Shown here: piece by piece, positions 44,638 through 56,867 of the stretch
Position numbering within the stretch: position 1 is the stretch's first letter
Layout of the letters: the number at the start of each line of letters is the position of its first letter
Assembly: GCA_028641055.1 (NCBI GenBank)
Contig: CM054060.1
Location: forward strand, 292,626,660-292,690,659
Direction: 5' to 3'
DNA: 64,000 bases
Origin: Alopecurus myosuroides
Taxonomy: Eukaryota > Streptophyta > Magnoliopsida > Poales > Poaceae
Notes under the pieces: model-generated
Database searches by the model: none
Told to the model about the DNA's origin: nothing
What the model saw: only the letters and a program-made list of their open reading frames with translations
Translations under genes and position numbers: made by a program

Positions 44638-46868
44638 ATTGGCATTTGCAGCTGGCAGAGGAGGAGGAGGAAGCCTTCATTCCTGATCAGATCCCACCAC
44701 TCGCACTGTCGGGTAGTGTGGTTAGCAGGCCTCGAAGGGTGCTGAGTATGGAAACTGCACGGGCCATCCCTCATGTCGTCGAAGACGAACTTCCTTGTCT
44801 GTTCCGAGTTGCCGCTACCTAACTGAGGAGCGCGGAATGGTTTCTTGTTGCCTTGGCCCTGGTTCTGGTTCTGCCCGTAGGCTCCAGCAGGTTTTTTGCC
44901 TTTGGCTGCCCCCAGCTCCAACAGCCACTGCATTCACCTCCTCAGGGTCGTACCGAGTATCTATTCGGTCACCCCTGCGCTTGTTGCGGAACTCGTTGCG
45001 CTTGTTGCTGTTGAAGTTTCTTCTCGGCTCAGAGGAATCCATCAGGGGCTGGGTAGGATCACCGAGTGCGTACTGATCCGCGATCTTGATGGTCTCCGCC
45101 AGAGTGTTTGGCATCTCCCTCTGCAACCTTTGCCACAGCATACTGCCATGTCTGCAACCCTGCGCAAACCAAGTGATGGCCTGGGCTTCATTCACACCTT
45201 CACAGGTGTTCCGCAACGTGCTCCACCGAGTAAGGTACTCGCGATCCGTCTCATCTTCCCGCTGCCTGCAAGCGGACAGCTGCTGTGGTCTATTCGGCCT
45301 CTTGTAAGTGCTGGTGAAGTTGCTGATGAAGGCCTCCGAGAAATCCAGCCAGCAATTGATGCTGTTCTTGGGCAAGTTGTTGAGCCAAGTGTGAGCTGGA
45401 CCCTCTAGCATCTGCGGAACGTACCGCACCGCCCATCTCCGGTTGCCATTCGCGATATGAACCGCGATGACATAGTCATTGAGCCAATCCTCCGGCTTGG
45501 TACTACCATTGTAGCTCTTGGTGCCCCTTGCGAGCTGGAAGTTCTTCACGGAAGGCTCGTTCATGATGCGCGGGCCAAAGCACTCGGGGCCGGGAGGTCC
45601 CGTGTTCTCGAGCCGCGCCGACAAGCTGATCTGGTCCAGCTGGTGCCTTGCATCTCCAGGCGCCAACACGCGCTCGCCCACACGATCCAGAATGTCATAG
45701 CCAGCCAACCCCATGGCCGAGTAGCCATCATCATATCTGTCCACCTGCACAACTGCAGGCTGCTCCACCGGGTTGGCGGCTGGCGCCACTGCACGCGGCT
45801 GCTGCCGCTGCCGAGTAGGCTGAGCAACTGGATGCTGAGAAGGGCCTGGGCGCTCTCCATCTCGGGCCTGGCTTTGAGCTTTATGGGCTTGAAAGCCTGC
45901 TCCTGCAGCGTCGTGTTTCTGACCGAACTGTCGCGGCACAGCGAGCTGTTTCGCGGCGACAGCCGGGTCGTACACCTGCATCTGCCTACCCTTGTCGGAA
46001 TGCCCACTCCGGCTTCTCTCACGACTAGGATGCGGTGATGAAGCCTGATCGTTAGATCTGGCCACGTGCGAGTGCACCACCTGAGAAGCTCCAGCACCCG
46101 GGTTGGCTTTCCGGAACTCCTCATTCTGCCTAGCAGCCTCTAGCACCAGCTCGTTTAGCCTCTCCTGCTGCCTAACGCGCGCGTCGCCAGCTAGATGCGG
46201 CAACTCGGCAGCTACAGCCTCAGCAACTCTAAGTGTTTTGGCGGGTGTGCTGTATCTGGGTCTAGTGGAGGTGTTTGTGGTGGCAGACTGGCTGGGAGCC
46301 TCTACAACCGTTGCCATCTCGGCGCCTAGGTTGCGACGCGTAGCACCTACTTTGCTAGCTCTCCTAACAACGGGGTGAAGCCGTGAGCCTTGTTGTACTC
46401 AATCTGATCTAGGCTAAGCTCTAGCCTAATCTTCTCCAACTCCGCCTGCTCAGCGAGCAGCTCTTGGCGCTGCCGGTCGAGCTGTGCCTTCATGGTCAGG
46501 AGCTCGAGATCAGTGGGAGGCGGCATACCCGTCCGCGCAGCAGACGCAGGGATTGTCAGAGTAGTGGAGAGCGGAAGGTTGCACTCCTTCTCGTAGGGCT
46601 TGTGCGTCTTCCCGCCAGCACTCGGGCAAGCGAGATCCTCGATGACGCCCGCAGCGGAAGCAGCCGCGCCCTTCCCGGTGTCAGCAGCAGGGACGGTCAT
46701 CATCACCTCCGCGACGTCCGCAGAGCGGCCCAACGGCCTCCCGCGCACGGCGATGACGGCAGGTGGGTCTTCCGCGACATGCACCAGCTCGGGATACTCG
46801 CGGTCGATGACGGTGGCGACGTAGACGAGGTGCGCGCCGAAAGAAATCACTGAGCCGCCCTCCGGCAT
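44577..46868 (-). pseudogene. T2 gag
   Basis: The first ATG after the primer site (46868) opens MPEGGSVISFG…. An N-terminal coiled coil (…MKAQLDRQRQELLAEQAELEKIRLEL…) follows, then a frame change near 46360 and a 500-codon frame (46317-44815). That frame holds the gag core: …SVKNFQLARGTKSYNGSTKPEDWLNDY…, …EGPAHTWLNNLPKNSI…, …REDETDREYLTRWSTLRN…. A second frame change near 44850 leads to a Gln/Asn-rich end with a C…H…C-like segment (…DGPCSFHTQHPSRPANHTTRQC…). About 760 codons. The capsid function is inferred from the family. Confidence 0.8.
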
Positions 46869-47008
46869 GGCCTTGCCGCGGAAATCGCCGGCGTTGTCGG
46901 TGACGAAGTCGAAGGAGCCGAATCTGTGGACGAGGCCACAGACCACGCGCTCTCCGGTAGCAGAAATCGATCCCGTCCGAACAGAAACTCCAGCCAGCGC
47001 CGCTGGTT

Positions 47009-47026
47009 GCCCCACGGTGGGCGCCA
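47009..47026 (-). promoter_or_regulatory. T2 primer binding site
   Basis: The minus strand reads TGGCGCCCACCGTGGGGC two bases inside the 5' LTR. TGG start and position fit a tRNA primer site; I do not assign the tRNA. Confidence 0.78.
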
Positions 47027-47028
47027 AC

Positions 47029-47879
47029 TGTCGTGGTGGTGTCACGGCAGATGCCATAGGATGGCTAAAGATGTGGGGACGATGGACGCTGGAGGCGCTC
47101 GGGGAGGGATCACGCGACGAGTAGCCGCGTGAAGTAGGAAGCAAGCACTGCAAACAACACGATCTACCCAGGTTCAGGGCCCTCGTGAGGAGGTAAAACC
47201 CCTACTCCTGCCTTTCTCTCTGTATATTGGTGTCTCACCGAGTAGCCACAGTACAAATGTTCTCGCTACCGAGTAGCCACTCTTCTCTCTACGTGATGAG
47301 CTAGGTCAAGAATCTGAACCCAGTGTGCGATCCCTCGCGCAGGAGGGGGCAGGGCACCTTATATACTCGGTGCCCAGCCGGATACAGCCAAATACAAACA
47401 GATGTCGACATTGTGTGCACACCGTCCTTCTTCCGAGTTCCCGCTGACAGCTTTGGCTTCTAAGTTTGTCCGGTGCGGAAAGTCGTTGGGCAAAACCAAG
47501 TACCATCCTGTTATCACTGCCACGAACACAGAGTAGGTCCCCCCCTATCCTGCGACGCCCTGCTACCACACTGTCGCTGTCAGGCACGCCGTCCTCAGAT
47601 GAACAGTGCCGTGAACAGCGCCAAAGTACGGACCCGGGATACGCGGGATTCTGTGTCAGAACGGCTCCTTTGACTTCTGGCCCGAGTAGGATCCCGCCAT
47701 TTCTACTCGGACCAACTCTTCTATTCGGAGTAACATAACTCTCTTGATTCGTCCTTCTGGCCATCTATGTGTAGGACCGGGTAGCAGTCGACCGGGTAGC
47801 GAGTACCGGGTAGCCTGCTACTCGGCCAAACATCCCTTCTGATCTTGCCTTTACCCTACTCGGGGGTAACCCCCTGACA
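47029..47879 (-). repeat. T2 5' LTR
   Basis: 851 bp, matching 18246-19107. Minus-strand TATA box TATATAAGG at 47357-47366. GAGTAG words are frequent. Followed by the duplication CTTAT. Confidence 0.88.
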
Positions 47880-49294
47880 CTTATGAACCTATTCCTGTTA
47901 ATGATAGTTTTCCAAATGAACAACTAGCTTTAATAAAAGTAAGATCACGAGATAGTCCATGGTATGCCGATTATGCTTACTTTATTGTGTCCAAGTATTT
48001 TCCTCCAACATTTATAGCTCAACAAAGAAGGAAATTATTTTATGATTTGAGGCATTATTTTTGGGATGACCCACACTTATATAAAGAAAGAGTAGATGGT
48101 CTTATGCAAAGATGTGTTCCAGATCATGGACAACGAGAGATATTGAGAAAGTGCAATGGTAGTGCTTATGGAGTACATCACGCTGGAGATAGAACCGCAC
48201 AAAAGGTTCTACAATAAGGTTTCTATTGGCCTACTCTCTTTAAAGATGCACGAAAGTTTGTTTTATCGTTTGATGAATGTCAAAGAGTCGGTTATTTCTA
48301 GACGTAATGAAATTCCTATGAGTTATTATCTTGTTATTGAACCTTTTGATTGTTGGTTATTTGACTTTGTGGGTTTGTTTCCTCCTTCAAATGGTTACAC
48401 TCGTATTCTTGTTGCTTTTGATTATGTTACTAAATGGGTAGAAGCTATACCTACATAAAGTGCTGACGGTGAAACCTCTTTAAAAATGCTTAAATATGTT
48501 ATTTTCCTAGGTTTGGTGTGCCTAGATATCTTATGAATGATGGAGGTTCTCACTTTGTTTATGGTGATTTTAAAAAAACCCTTGCTAAATATGATGTTAA
48601 TCATAGAATTGCATCAGCTTATCATCCTCAAACTAGTGGGCAAGTATAATTATCAAATAGAGAAATTAAATCTATCTTGCAAAAGACTGTTAATAAATCT
48701 AGGAAAATTTGGTCTGATAAGTTGAATGATGCTTTATGGGCTTATAGAACTACTTGTAAAAATCCTATGGGTATGTCTCCTTATAAAATGGTTTATGGAA
48801 AATCATGTCACTTGCCTTTAGAACTAGAACACAAAGCTTATTGGGAAGTGAAAGAACTTAATAAATATTTTAAACTTGCTGGTAAGAAAAGAATGCTTGA
48901 TTTGAGTTCTCTAGATGAATGGAGAAGTGAAGCTTATGAAAATGCTAGACTCTTTAAAGAGAAATTTAAACAATTGCATGATAGGAGAATTCTTAAAAGA
49001 GAGTTTCATGTTGGTGAGAAAGTTCTATTGTATAGGTCTCGTCTCAGATTTTTTGCATGAAAATTACTCTCCAGATGGGAAGGACCCTACATTATCAAAG
49101 AAGTGTATCGTTCGGGTGCAATCAAAATTGTTTCCATTAAAGATAGCACTACATAAGTGGTGAATGGGCAAAGACTCACACATTATATTTCCATGGATTC
49201 TTATGATGAAGATGTTGATATTATTCAAGTGGTGACTCCGGAGAAGTTTATTAGAGGGGAGATTCCAGAAACTGCAGAGTCCATTCTTGAATAG
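47880..49294 (+). pseudogene. A end of RNase H linker and integrase
   Basis: Reading resumes after T2 with the linker (…PWYADYAYFIVSKYFPP…), then the integrase zinc finger (HHAGDRTAQKVL near 48177, DECQRV near 48276), the core with DFVGLF near 48362 and NDGGSHFV near 48535, and the C-terminal part …LWAYRTTCKNPMGMSPYKMVYGK… to about 49294. Stops and frame changes occur near 48217, 48300, 48458, 48535 and 49058. The codon at the usual catalytic Glu (after GQV) is TAA at 48647-48649. It would insert cDNA; it is inactive here. Confidence 0.8.
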
Positions 49295-49621
49295 GTAACA
49301 GTTCTGTTAAGAAAAGGTTCGCGTATTACTTTCCAACTTATAATTTTGTCATCTATGGAAAAGATGAAAAATATTGAGCCGAAGAAGGGTAGGAGACGCA
49401 CCACACCACCTGGGGGCGCGGGCCCACCCCTGGCTGCGCTAGCCTATGGTGTGGGCGCCCCGGAGCCCCACTCCGACCCATTTTTGCACTACACCTTCCT
49501 TTTGTTACGTATATTTTTGCTATGTAATGCCCCGGACCCCCTGAGGTCTGTATATCATTTTCTCGTCGGTTTTCTGTTTCGACCTGTTTCTGCATGATTT
49601 GTTTTCAGTTTTAGAAGCACC
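49295..49621 (+). other. A spacer after pol
   Basis: Non-coding, GC-rich middle part ('gggggcgcgggcccacccc'-type sequence resembling LTR blocks). Ends with 'tgatttgttttcag' 14 bp before the ATG of the next ORF, a good 3' splice-site shape. Confidence 0.5.
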
Positions 49622-49975
49622 ATGGCCTCCGCCAACAACAACAAGGGGAAGGAGATGATGGAAGATGATCTCCAAGGCCCCAAGTGCAAGAACATGGACC
49701 AGGGCATCAAGAGGGAAGCAACGAGGATGTCATCAAGTAATGATGGAAGTGTTTCTTCTTGTAACATGCAGGGACCAAGACCATGAGTTCCAGGTCTTAG
49801 ACCCATCCCTGGAGTAGAGGAAGCTCTTCGAGTCGCAGATGAGTCCTGCGATCGATATCGAGCTCTAAGGACGGAGCTAGAGATACTTCAAGAAGAGAAT
49901 GACCGATTTCGCGAGATGCTGGAGCGTTTCCATACCTTTATTGAGAGGAGTTCACCACCACCATCGAAGAATTAA
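49622..49975 (+). pseudogene. A small coiled-coil ORF after pol (third ORF)
   Basis: ATG 49622 to TAA 49973-49975, 118 codons with one internal TGA at 49784 (codon 55). N-terminus MASANNNKGKEMMEDD…, C-terminal half a Glu/Arg-rich helix (…CDRYRALRTELEILQEEND…) with coiled-coil spacing. No signal peptide or transmembrane segment. Athila elements often carry an extra ORF at this place, in some cases env-like, but nothing env-like is visible here. A splice acceptor-like tract lies directly upstream. Function unknown. Confidence 0.6.
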
Positions 49976-51650
49976 TTTGTCATTGGTATTGGCATCCCCT
50001 TGGCTTGTTCCAAGCTTGGGGGAGTGCCGCGGTATCACACCTTTATCTTCCACCTTTTTTACCTTTTTAGTAGAGTCATATCATGAGTAGAGAAGTTATC
50101 ATATAGTATGGTTTGTTGTATGGAAGTATCTGTCCTTTAGTTGGTTATTGATGTATCCCTTGGTTTGAGTTGCCGTTGTGGAATATTAATGAGAAATTTC
50201 ATCATTTAATTTCTACACTTTATTTTAGATTGCAATTTTTGTTATGGTTGATCTTCTTATTAGTATTGGTATCAATATTGGAGCATCGAGTTAATCTAGT
50301 TGGTTTTGGCAAACTTAGCATTGGTCAGTAGCAACAATACTTTGAGGCTTAAGTAGAAAAGAGGGAGTTGCATGTAGATATATTATTCCATGATCTTTCT
50401 TTCTTGGTAGCTCATAAGCTTAGTATTCTAAAGTTAATATTGTTTGTACTTCCAAGGAAGATTGCATGATTAGTTCTATCATATGTATATTTGTTTGTTT
50501 TCCCTCAACTCTTATGCTTTCTACCCAGCCTTGCTAGCCAAAAACCTGTACTGAGAGGGAATGCTTCTCGTGCATCCAAACCTTGAGCCCCAAAAACGTG
50601 CCATTAGTGTCCACCATACCTACCTATATGTGGTATTTAACCACCACTCCAAGTAAATTGCTTGTGTGCTACCTTTCAACCTTCAAAATTACACCTGTTT
50701 TGCGCCCCTGTTTTAGCTCATGAGGACGCAAATAGAGAATCTTCATCTCACTTGTTAATTGGACTTTACACACCTGGACTAGTGGTTGTATCCTCCTATC
50801 CAATCGCAAGAAGAGCTGGCAGCGGAGAGCCCAATCCCAAAACTTAATAATTACAAATTATCTTCACTATTTTTGCCCCTGATTTGTCAGTCAAAGCATG
50901 ATTTTGTAAAACAATAGAGAAGAGGGATGATCAGCTGATTTCAGTTAGCGTCCTTCAATGGGAGCCTCTCTTGTAAGGTATAGTTGGCTTGTGACGTACC
51001 GCATTTTCTGTTTGCCATTCGTTGACATAAGCATACACCACTCTCAAAACGGTTTTCAATACCTCTATTTATCAAATGAAAAGCTCTAGCACATGAGTTA
51101 ATCTATGCTTCCCTCCGCGAAGGGTCTATCTTTTACCTTTATGTTGAGTTAGTAAACCTACTCCTTTCTGTCTTAAGAAAGCATTTACGTTGTTGTGATC
51201 CATGAATCTATATGTTGATTTATTCAATCATGTCCTTTATCCTTCCTTGCTTAGTACAAATGATTTTATCTGAATGAATATCACTTTGAAAGTTATCGAT
51301 GACTGTAAAGAAATTGTTATGATTGAGCATGTTAAACTCTGCAATCTAAGCTCTAATATAAAGACTCCTATCGAAAGATAAGTACAATATGTTAATTGTT
51401 CTCCGACCAAGAACGAAGTTTGTCTTCAGCAATTATGATTTCGTTTTTGCACCTTTATTATGATTACCTCTACTTTTTTCAAGTTAAATTATCTGAGAGG
51501 AAGTTGTTGTCTAGAATGACTCGTGTATTGATAGATGTGATGCTTCTTGTCCGTATTTTATTTATTGACACCTCACTCTATAAACTTGTGGTCATGTTTA
51601 CCGAGTTCAGTTTCGCTTGGGGACAAGCGAGGTCTAAGCTTGGGGGGAGT
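49976..51650 (+). other. A 3' internal non-coding region with polypurine tract
   Basis: A/T-rich, no convincing ORF. Contains a first PPT-like copy 'aagcttgggggag' near 50012, the conserved 'ccaccatacctacctat' segment near 50610 shared with L0 and F, and the functional tract 'aagcttggggggagt' at 51637-51650 next to the LTR. Confidence 0.7.
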
Positions 51651-53157
51651 TGATACGTCCATTTAGCATCACTATTTTATATTGTAATTTTTTGTTATTC
51701 ATTGATATATTTTATATTATGATGCATTACTTATGTTATTTCATATTATTTTGCATGTTTAACAATTATTGGAGAATAATCACCGGAACCATAAATCTAA
51801 TGGAAAAAGCACCATCAAGATACCCTATTTCAGAAGATCAGAAGAAGAAAGGGGGCATCAGAGGAGTCCTAAAAGTCCAGAAGAGGGAGCCAGCCATGAG
51901 GAGAGCCGTAGGGGGCCATGAGGGGCCCACACCACCAGGTGGCGCCCCCCTTATCCGCGCCCGGGGGTGGTGTGGCCATCGTGGCCCACCTCTGTCTGCC
52001 TCCTTTCGCGTACTTGACCCCTAGGGAACCCTAAACCTCACAGAACCATCAAGGAAATATTCCACCGCCTCCTCAGGGAGGAAAACAGTAGAGAGAGAAA
52101 ATCTCTCCGACAGGGAGAAATTTGTCGGTGAAATTCCTCCACGGAAAGGGGAAATCATCGCCATCGTCACCGTTATCGCTCCGGGCATCATCAAGATCAT
52201 CATCGTCATCTTCCTCATCACCAGCACCATCATCCTCACCATCCACTTCCGTCCCGATGTAATAATTAGGGTTCTATATTGTTTTTTTCCACTAGATCTC
52301 TCTCCCGGTGTGGATTACTTGTTAGTAGTTGATGCTTACGAGATTTATCGGTGTTTGCACTTTATGACAAGATTGTTATTCATCATTATATCACCTCTGA
52401 TCATGAGTCATATGATTTCTTGTGAGTAGTTCGTTTAGTTCTTGAGGACATGGGAGAAGTCAAGATGTTAGTAGTGGAATTATGTTGAAGTAATATCTAG
52501 TGGTTTGATATTTAAGTTGTGGTGTTATTCTTCTAGTGGTGTCGTGTGAACATCGACTACATGACACTTCACCTTTATGGGCCTAGAGGGATGCATTGTG
52601 TATTTGGCTACTAATTTTGGGGTTGCCGGAGTGACAGAAAGCTAAACCCCCGTTAGGAAACCGATGCACGAGGGAGTGTAGGATCCCAGAGTTTAAGGTT
52701 GTGTTTAGATTTATATTAATTACTTTTTTTGTAGTTGTGGATGCTTGCAAGCGGTATGATCACAAGTATTTATTAGTCCTAGTTGGGCAGTGCATTAGCA
52801 TAGGTTCACCCACACAAAACCTATCAAAATAATAAATATTAATCAACTATATGAAACGAAAGTGCTTGACGAAGTTCCCATGTGTCCTCGATAACGGTTA
52901 GTCATCATAAGTAAAACAACCGGCTTGTCCTTTGCTCTCAAAAGGATTAGGCCACTTGCTGCAATTATATTTACTCTATTCTATTTACTCGCACTTTATT
53001 TATATGCTATATAAAAAACCACCAAAACCATGTTTTCTAGTGTTTACAGTGAATCCTCTATCCAACCTGCTTGTCAACATCTTCTGCTCCTCGTTGGGTT
53101 CGACACTCTTATTTATCGAAACTACTACGATATACCCCCTATACTTGTGGGTCATCA
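51651..53157 (+). repeat. 3' LTR of A
   Basis: 1507 bp, TGATACGTCCATTTAGC … gtgggtcatca. Matches the 5' LTR minus its solo-LTR insert, with frequent differences throughout. Followed by ACGGC. Confidence 0.85.
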
Positions 53158-53309
53158 ACGGCTTCCCCCTAGTGGAGTCTCTGAAAGAATATTTGGATTA
53201 CGAAAGTGAGAAGGATGAGGTTGAAGAAACTAAAAGTTAAACCCCTCCACCTAAGAAACCTTCATCTTCTAAGGGAGAGGAGGAAAAGGGAGATTATAAG
53301 GTACCCGGT
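53158..53309 (+). pseudogene. D gag, continuation
   Basis: Continues the D gag N-terminus from 5101 in a shifted frame: …VESLKEYLDYESEKDEVEETKS then a stop, followed by a Pro/Lys-rich and Gly/Glu part ending KGDYKVPG. It is cut at 53310 by the E LTR. Confidence 0.55.
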
Positions 53310-54948
53310 TGGTACAGTCTAATATGTTTCTTGTTTTCAACCCAATACCTTTTGTTTACCACATGTTTTCCTTCGTTTTTCGGATGTTTTCACTCACTAA
53401 CCTATTAACAAGATACCCCAGGCCCGTTGTTGTTTTCTGCTTTTTTTTATTTCGGAAAAGTTCTTAAGGAAATATTCTCATAAAGTGCTGAAAATCGATG
53501 GAGATCAATTTTTACCTGGAACGAAACCGGTGGTTTAAAGGAGAGACAGAGGGGAGATAGGGGGGCTACCAGAAAGGTTCCAAGAGCGACCCCCTAGGCC
53601 GTGCCTGGTGGGCTCCTGGATGCCTTGTGCACTGCCTCACGTCCCCCCTTTGCTTATAAATAGCGTTTAACCCTAAAACCATTGGATACTGAGTTATTTT
53701 CCACGAAACATACAGAGAGGTGATGTCACCTCAAAAGTCCAATCTAGGGCTTTTGGAGTCCTGCTCCGGCACCCTGCCAGAGAGGGGGGTTGTCACGGGA
53801 GGCTTCTACATCACCATGATCACCTTCGAAGTGATGCGTGAGTACATCTCAGGACCACGGGTCCATAGCAGTAGCTAGATTGCTGTTCTCTCCCCTATGA
53901 CTCCATGTTTAGAGTCTTCTGAGCGGCCTCACATGATCGAGACCACCGTTATGTAATTGTGCATGTTTTGTTTGCTGGGATCCGATAAACCATGACATTA
54001 TAATTATTTTATCCATGTCAATCTGAGATGCTTCACTTATATTTTTAGAGAGTTTTAATCTTGTATTGCAATGCTCTCCGGTGTTTATGATTACCTTGGC
54101 CACGTAGTTGTTTTCACCTCCAAGAGACGGTTTATATGCTAGATAGTGGGTTCATGCATCCTTGTTGCCTGCGCTCGAGTGACACATAAGTGTGTGTGGG
54201 GGGGGGGGAGGATGTGCTACTGCCACTAGGGAGAAAACAGCAGGCTCTTGTCTACGGATGAGAAACACTGCTTACATTATGTATTGATCTTAATGCATCT
54301 GTCTGTTGCACACATAGAAATCACTTTGTTGCCGCAACTTAATACCAAGGGATTTGCTGGATAGCTTTCTTGAGATGGATATTTAGATATGGATGCATGA
54401 TGGATAACGGTCCATATGCCCTGGCGTAATTCCTGCAATGTTAGAACCCATGAACTTTATCTCGGCATAATAGTATTGTTATACGTTCATGATTTGTCAA
54501 TTGCCTAGCTGTAATTTGTTCACCCAGCATGTTTGTTTTCTTTGGAGAGAGACCACTAGTGAACCTATGGCCCCCGGTCCTATTGTCCTCATATTGCAAA
54601 CCTTCTTTTAAGAACTTTCATAATTGTTTCCTCGCTGTTCCATTTTTACTTTTATAGTTTTCCAAGACTCTATACGTATAATTCTCCTGTTTTCAGCAAG
54701 ACCGGGATATTGACAACCTTCAGGAAAGTTGGGGCAAGATAGAGTTTGTGTTTGTGTGCAGGTTCCACGCTCCCGTCAACTACACACCAGTACGTTTTCT
54801 GGCGCCATTGAAAAAGCAACCTTCTTCAAGACTATGAAGTCCTACTACTTCGATGACCCTGGTTCCATACTAGGGTAAACCTTACTCTAGAATACATCAA
54901 ACCTTCCGCTTGGGGTCTCCTAACGAGCGTATGATCACGTCCTCGTCA
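53310..54948 (+). repeat. E 5' LTR, diverged Athila-like
   Basis: Starts TGGTACAGTCTAATATG, alignable with TGATACGTCATAAACG of F/L0, and ends 'cgtcctcgtca' before an Asp-tRNA-type primer site. About 1639 bp. Same landmarks as L0 ('gtagctagattgctg', 'ttcatgcatcc', 'ggttccacgc'). A run of 12 G near 54198 is present. Old and degraded; the 5' terminal dinucleotide is kept. Confidence 0.68.
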
Positions 54949-54958
54949 AGTAATTTTT

Positions 54959-54976
54959 CGGAGCCGTTGCCGGGGA
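54959..54976 (+). promoter_or_regulatory. E primer binding site (Asp-tRNA type)
   Basis: CGGAGCCGTTGCCGGGGA, close to TGGCGCCGTTGCCGGGGA (two mismatches), ten bases after the LTR. Confidence 0.7.
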
Positions 54977-55114
54977 CTACTAGCTTGCTGCAAGGGGATT
55001 CTCACACTTCCACTCTCTTTCTTTTGTTTTGTTCTTTCGTAGTTTACTTCTGTTTATTCTTGTCTTCTCTTTATCAAAAACGAAAAAATAGTTCTCTAGT
55101 TTCTAGTCTTTTAT

Positions 55115-56867
55115 TTGTGTTATCTTGCAATCAAGTCTACCAATGATGATACCAAGCTTTGTGACTTTACTAGTACCAATAATAATGAATTCATATGCAC
55201 ACCAATTGCTCCACCTGCTGCTACAGCAGACTCTTATGAAATTAAACCTATTTTTTTTAATCTTGTCATGAAAGAACAATTTTCTGGTATTGGAGAAGAT
55301 GCTGCCTCTCATTTAAATAACTTCACTAGGTTATGTGACATGCAAAAAATAAAGAGGTAGATGGTGATATTTAAAATTGATCCCTTTCTCTTTAAGAGGA
55401 AGAGCTAAGGAATGGTTGTTGTCTTTGCCTAGAAATAGCATTTGATTCTTGGACTAAATGCAAAGATGCTTTTATTGGGAAGTATTATCCACTTGCAAAA
55501 ATTATACAACTGAGGTGTAACATTATGAACTTTAGACAAAATGATAATGAACATGTTTCTCAAGCTTGGGAAAGAATGAAAACTATGGTTAAGAATTGTC
55601 CCACACACGGACTAACTACGTGGATGGTTGTCCAAACCTTTTATGCGGGATTAAAATTTTCTTTAAGGAATTCATTGGATTGAGCTGCGGGAGGAACCTC
55701 CATGAACCTCACCATAGGATCATAAAACAAGTTATTGGATGATCTAATGGCAAACTATTCCCAATGGCACACAGAAAGGGCTCCAACAGTTAAAAAGGTA
55801 AATTTTGTTGCGAGGTCTCTTCTTTGAGTGATAAAATCGACATGCTTGCTTCTTTGATAGCTAAACAAGTTCTTACAGATCCTAATAATTTTCCCTTGAA
55901 CTCTATGGTTGCTAATGAGAATGGAATGATCAAACTGATGTGAATTTTATTGCTAGAAACAATTTGAACAACAGTGCTTACAAGAATAAGTTTGGTGGTA
56001 ACAACTATAGGCTATATGATGACAATAATGGTAATACTTATAAAATTCTTATGGGAACACCTCCAATGATAAAAATATGCCTAGTTATGAACAGATAATA
56101 GATATCGAAAGGCCACCAAAAAAATTATGCATTCAAAATATGAACAAAACAGTGCCTTTACGAAACAATTGGGTCAACACTCCGCAATTCTGAGAGATAT
56201 AAATGATCAACTCGCAGGGTTGCCTAGTGAAATGTCTAATCTTCAAAGAAGGCTTGATGCAACTAAAACTTATATTTCGAATAATGTCTAATACCCAAGC
56301 CATCTTAATACATCAAATGATAGCAAAATCTGAAGATGTTTCACCTGCTGAAAATAATCCTGTTGTATCCTTTAAAACTATAAGTACTTATGTTGCTACC
56401 ATTAGAGTGTTTGAGGAAGTGAAAACTTCTAGTGAAAATGAGTAACCTAATTCTTCTAAACATGTTTATGTCAAAACAAATGGGATTGGAGAGGTCATGA
56501 CTTTAGGTAGAAGGAGTCCCAAAAGTTTGGAGATTAAAAAAATTCTAGTGAAAAAATTGTTGCAAGTGGGATTGAGGATAATATGACTTTAGGAGAAATT
56601 TTCCCCATCATGTTTGAGGTGATAAACTTGATTTTGATAATTTCACCATCTCTGATGTTATAAAGTTCTTACAAAAATTATCTAAAGATCCTAGTGCTAG
56701 TAAGATGCATATTGCTTTCACTAAACATATCGCTAATGCTCTCATGGAAGCTAGGGTATAAAGGCTCAAAATTTAAGCCTCTATTCCTAGAAAGTTACAA
56801 TATGGTTGGGAGCCCACTATTAGAATAATAGTGAATAAGACTTGAAGTCTCTATTCCTAGAAATTTA
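55115..56867 (+). pseudogene. E gag, many stops and frameshifts
   Basis: Protein-like segments appear in turn in several frames: …TKLCDFTSTNNNEF…, …IGEDAASHLNNFTRLCDMQK…, …AWERMKTMVKNCPTHGL…, …GGNNYRLYDDNNGN…. This is an Athila-type gag different from that of A. It ends abruptly at 56867, where D sequence resumes. No pol and no 3' LTR of E follow, so E is truncated by a deletion. Confidence 0.65.

Larger units (their letters stand above)
18246..47879 (-). mobile_element. Element T2: Tat-lineage Ty3/gypsy with antisense gene, split by T3
   Basis: LTRs at 18246-19107 and 47029-47879 are flanked by the target duplication CTTAT (18241-18245 and 47880-47884). The primer site lies beside the right LTR, and gag-PR-RT-RNaseH-INT runs on the minus strand, so the element reads right to left. 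Between pol and the 3' LTR it carries a spliced gene on the opposite strand. Without T3 it is about 15.4 kb. The Tat assignment rests on the LIDNGSS-type protease, the YVDDVVIKT RT motif, an additional RNase H-like domain and the antisense gene. Confidence 0.87.
5102..53157 (+). mobile_element. Element A: Athila-lineage Ty3/gypsy, nested host of T1, T2 and a solo LTR
   Basis: LTRs at 5102-7996 and 51651-53157 bracket a plus-strand gag-PR-RT-RNaseH-INT order, with an Asp-tRNA-type primer site (8008) and a polypurine tract (51637). Flanking target duplications are ACGGT (5097-5101) and ACGGC (53158-53162), with one mismatch. Without the insertions, A would be roughly 10.1 kb. The LTRs are clearly diverged and the coding region has many stops, so this is an old copy. 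The Athila assignment rests on the CDIGAS-type protease, the FMDDFSVYG reverse transcriptase, the TGGCGCCGTTG primer site and a small extra ORF after pol. Confidence 0.85.

Noticed and set aside
49622..49975. Env-like gene of an Athila element
   Set aside because: No signal peptide, transmembrane helix or cysteine pattern; only a coiled coil is visible.
54190..54215. G-run as a meaningful G-quadruplex
   Set aside because: A single homopolymer run in an old LTR; more likely slippage.
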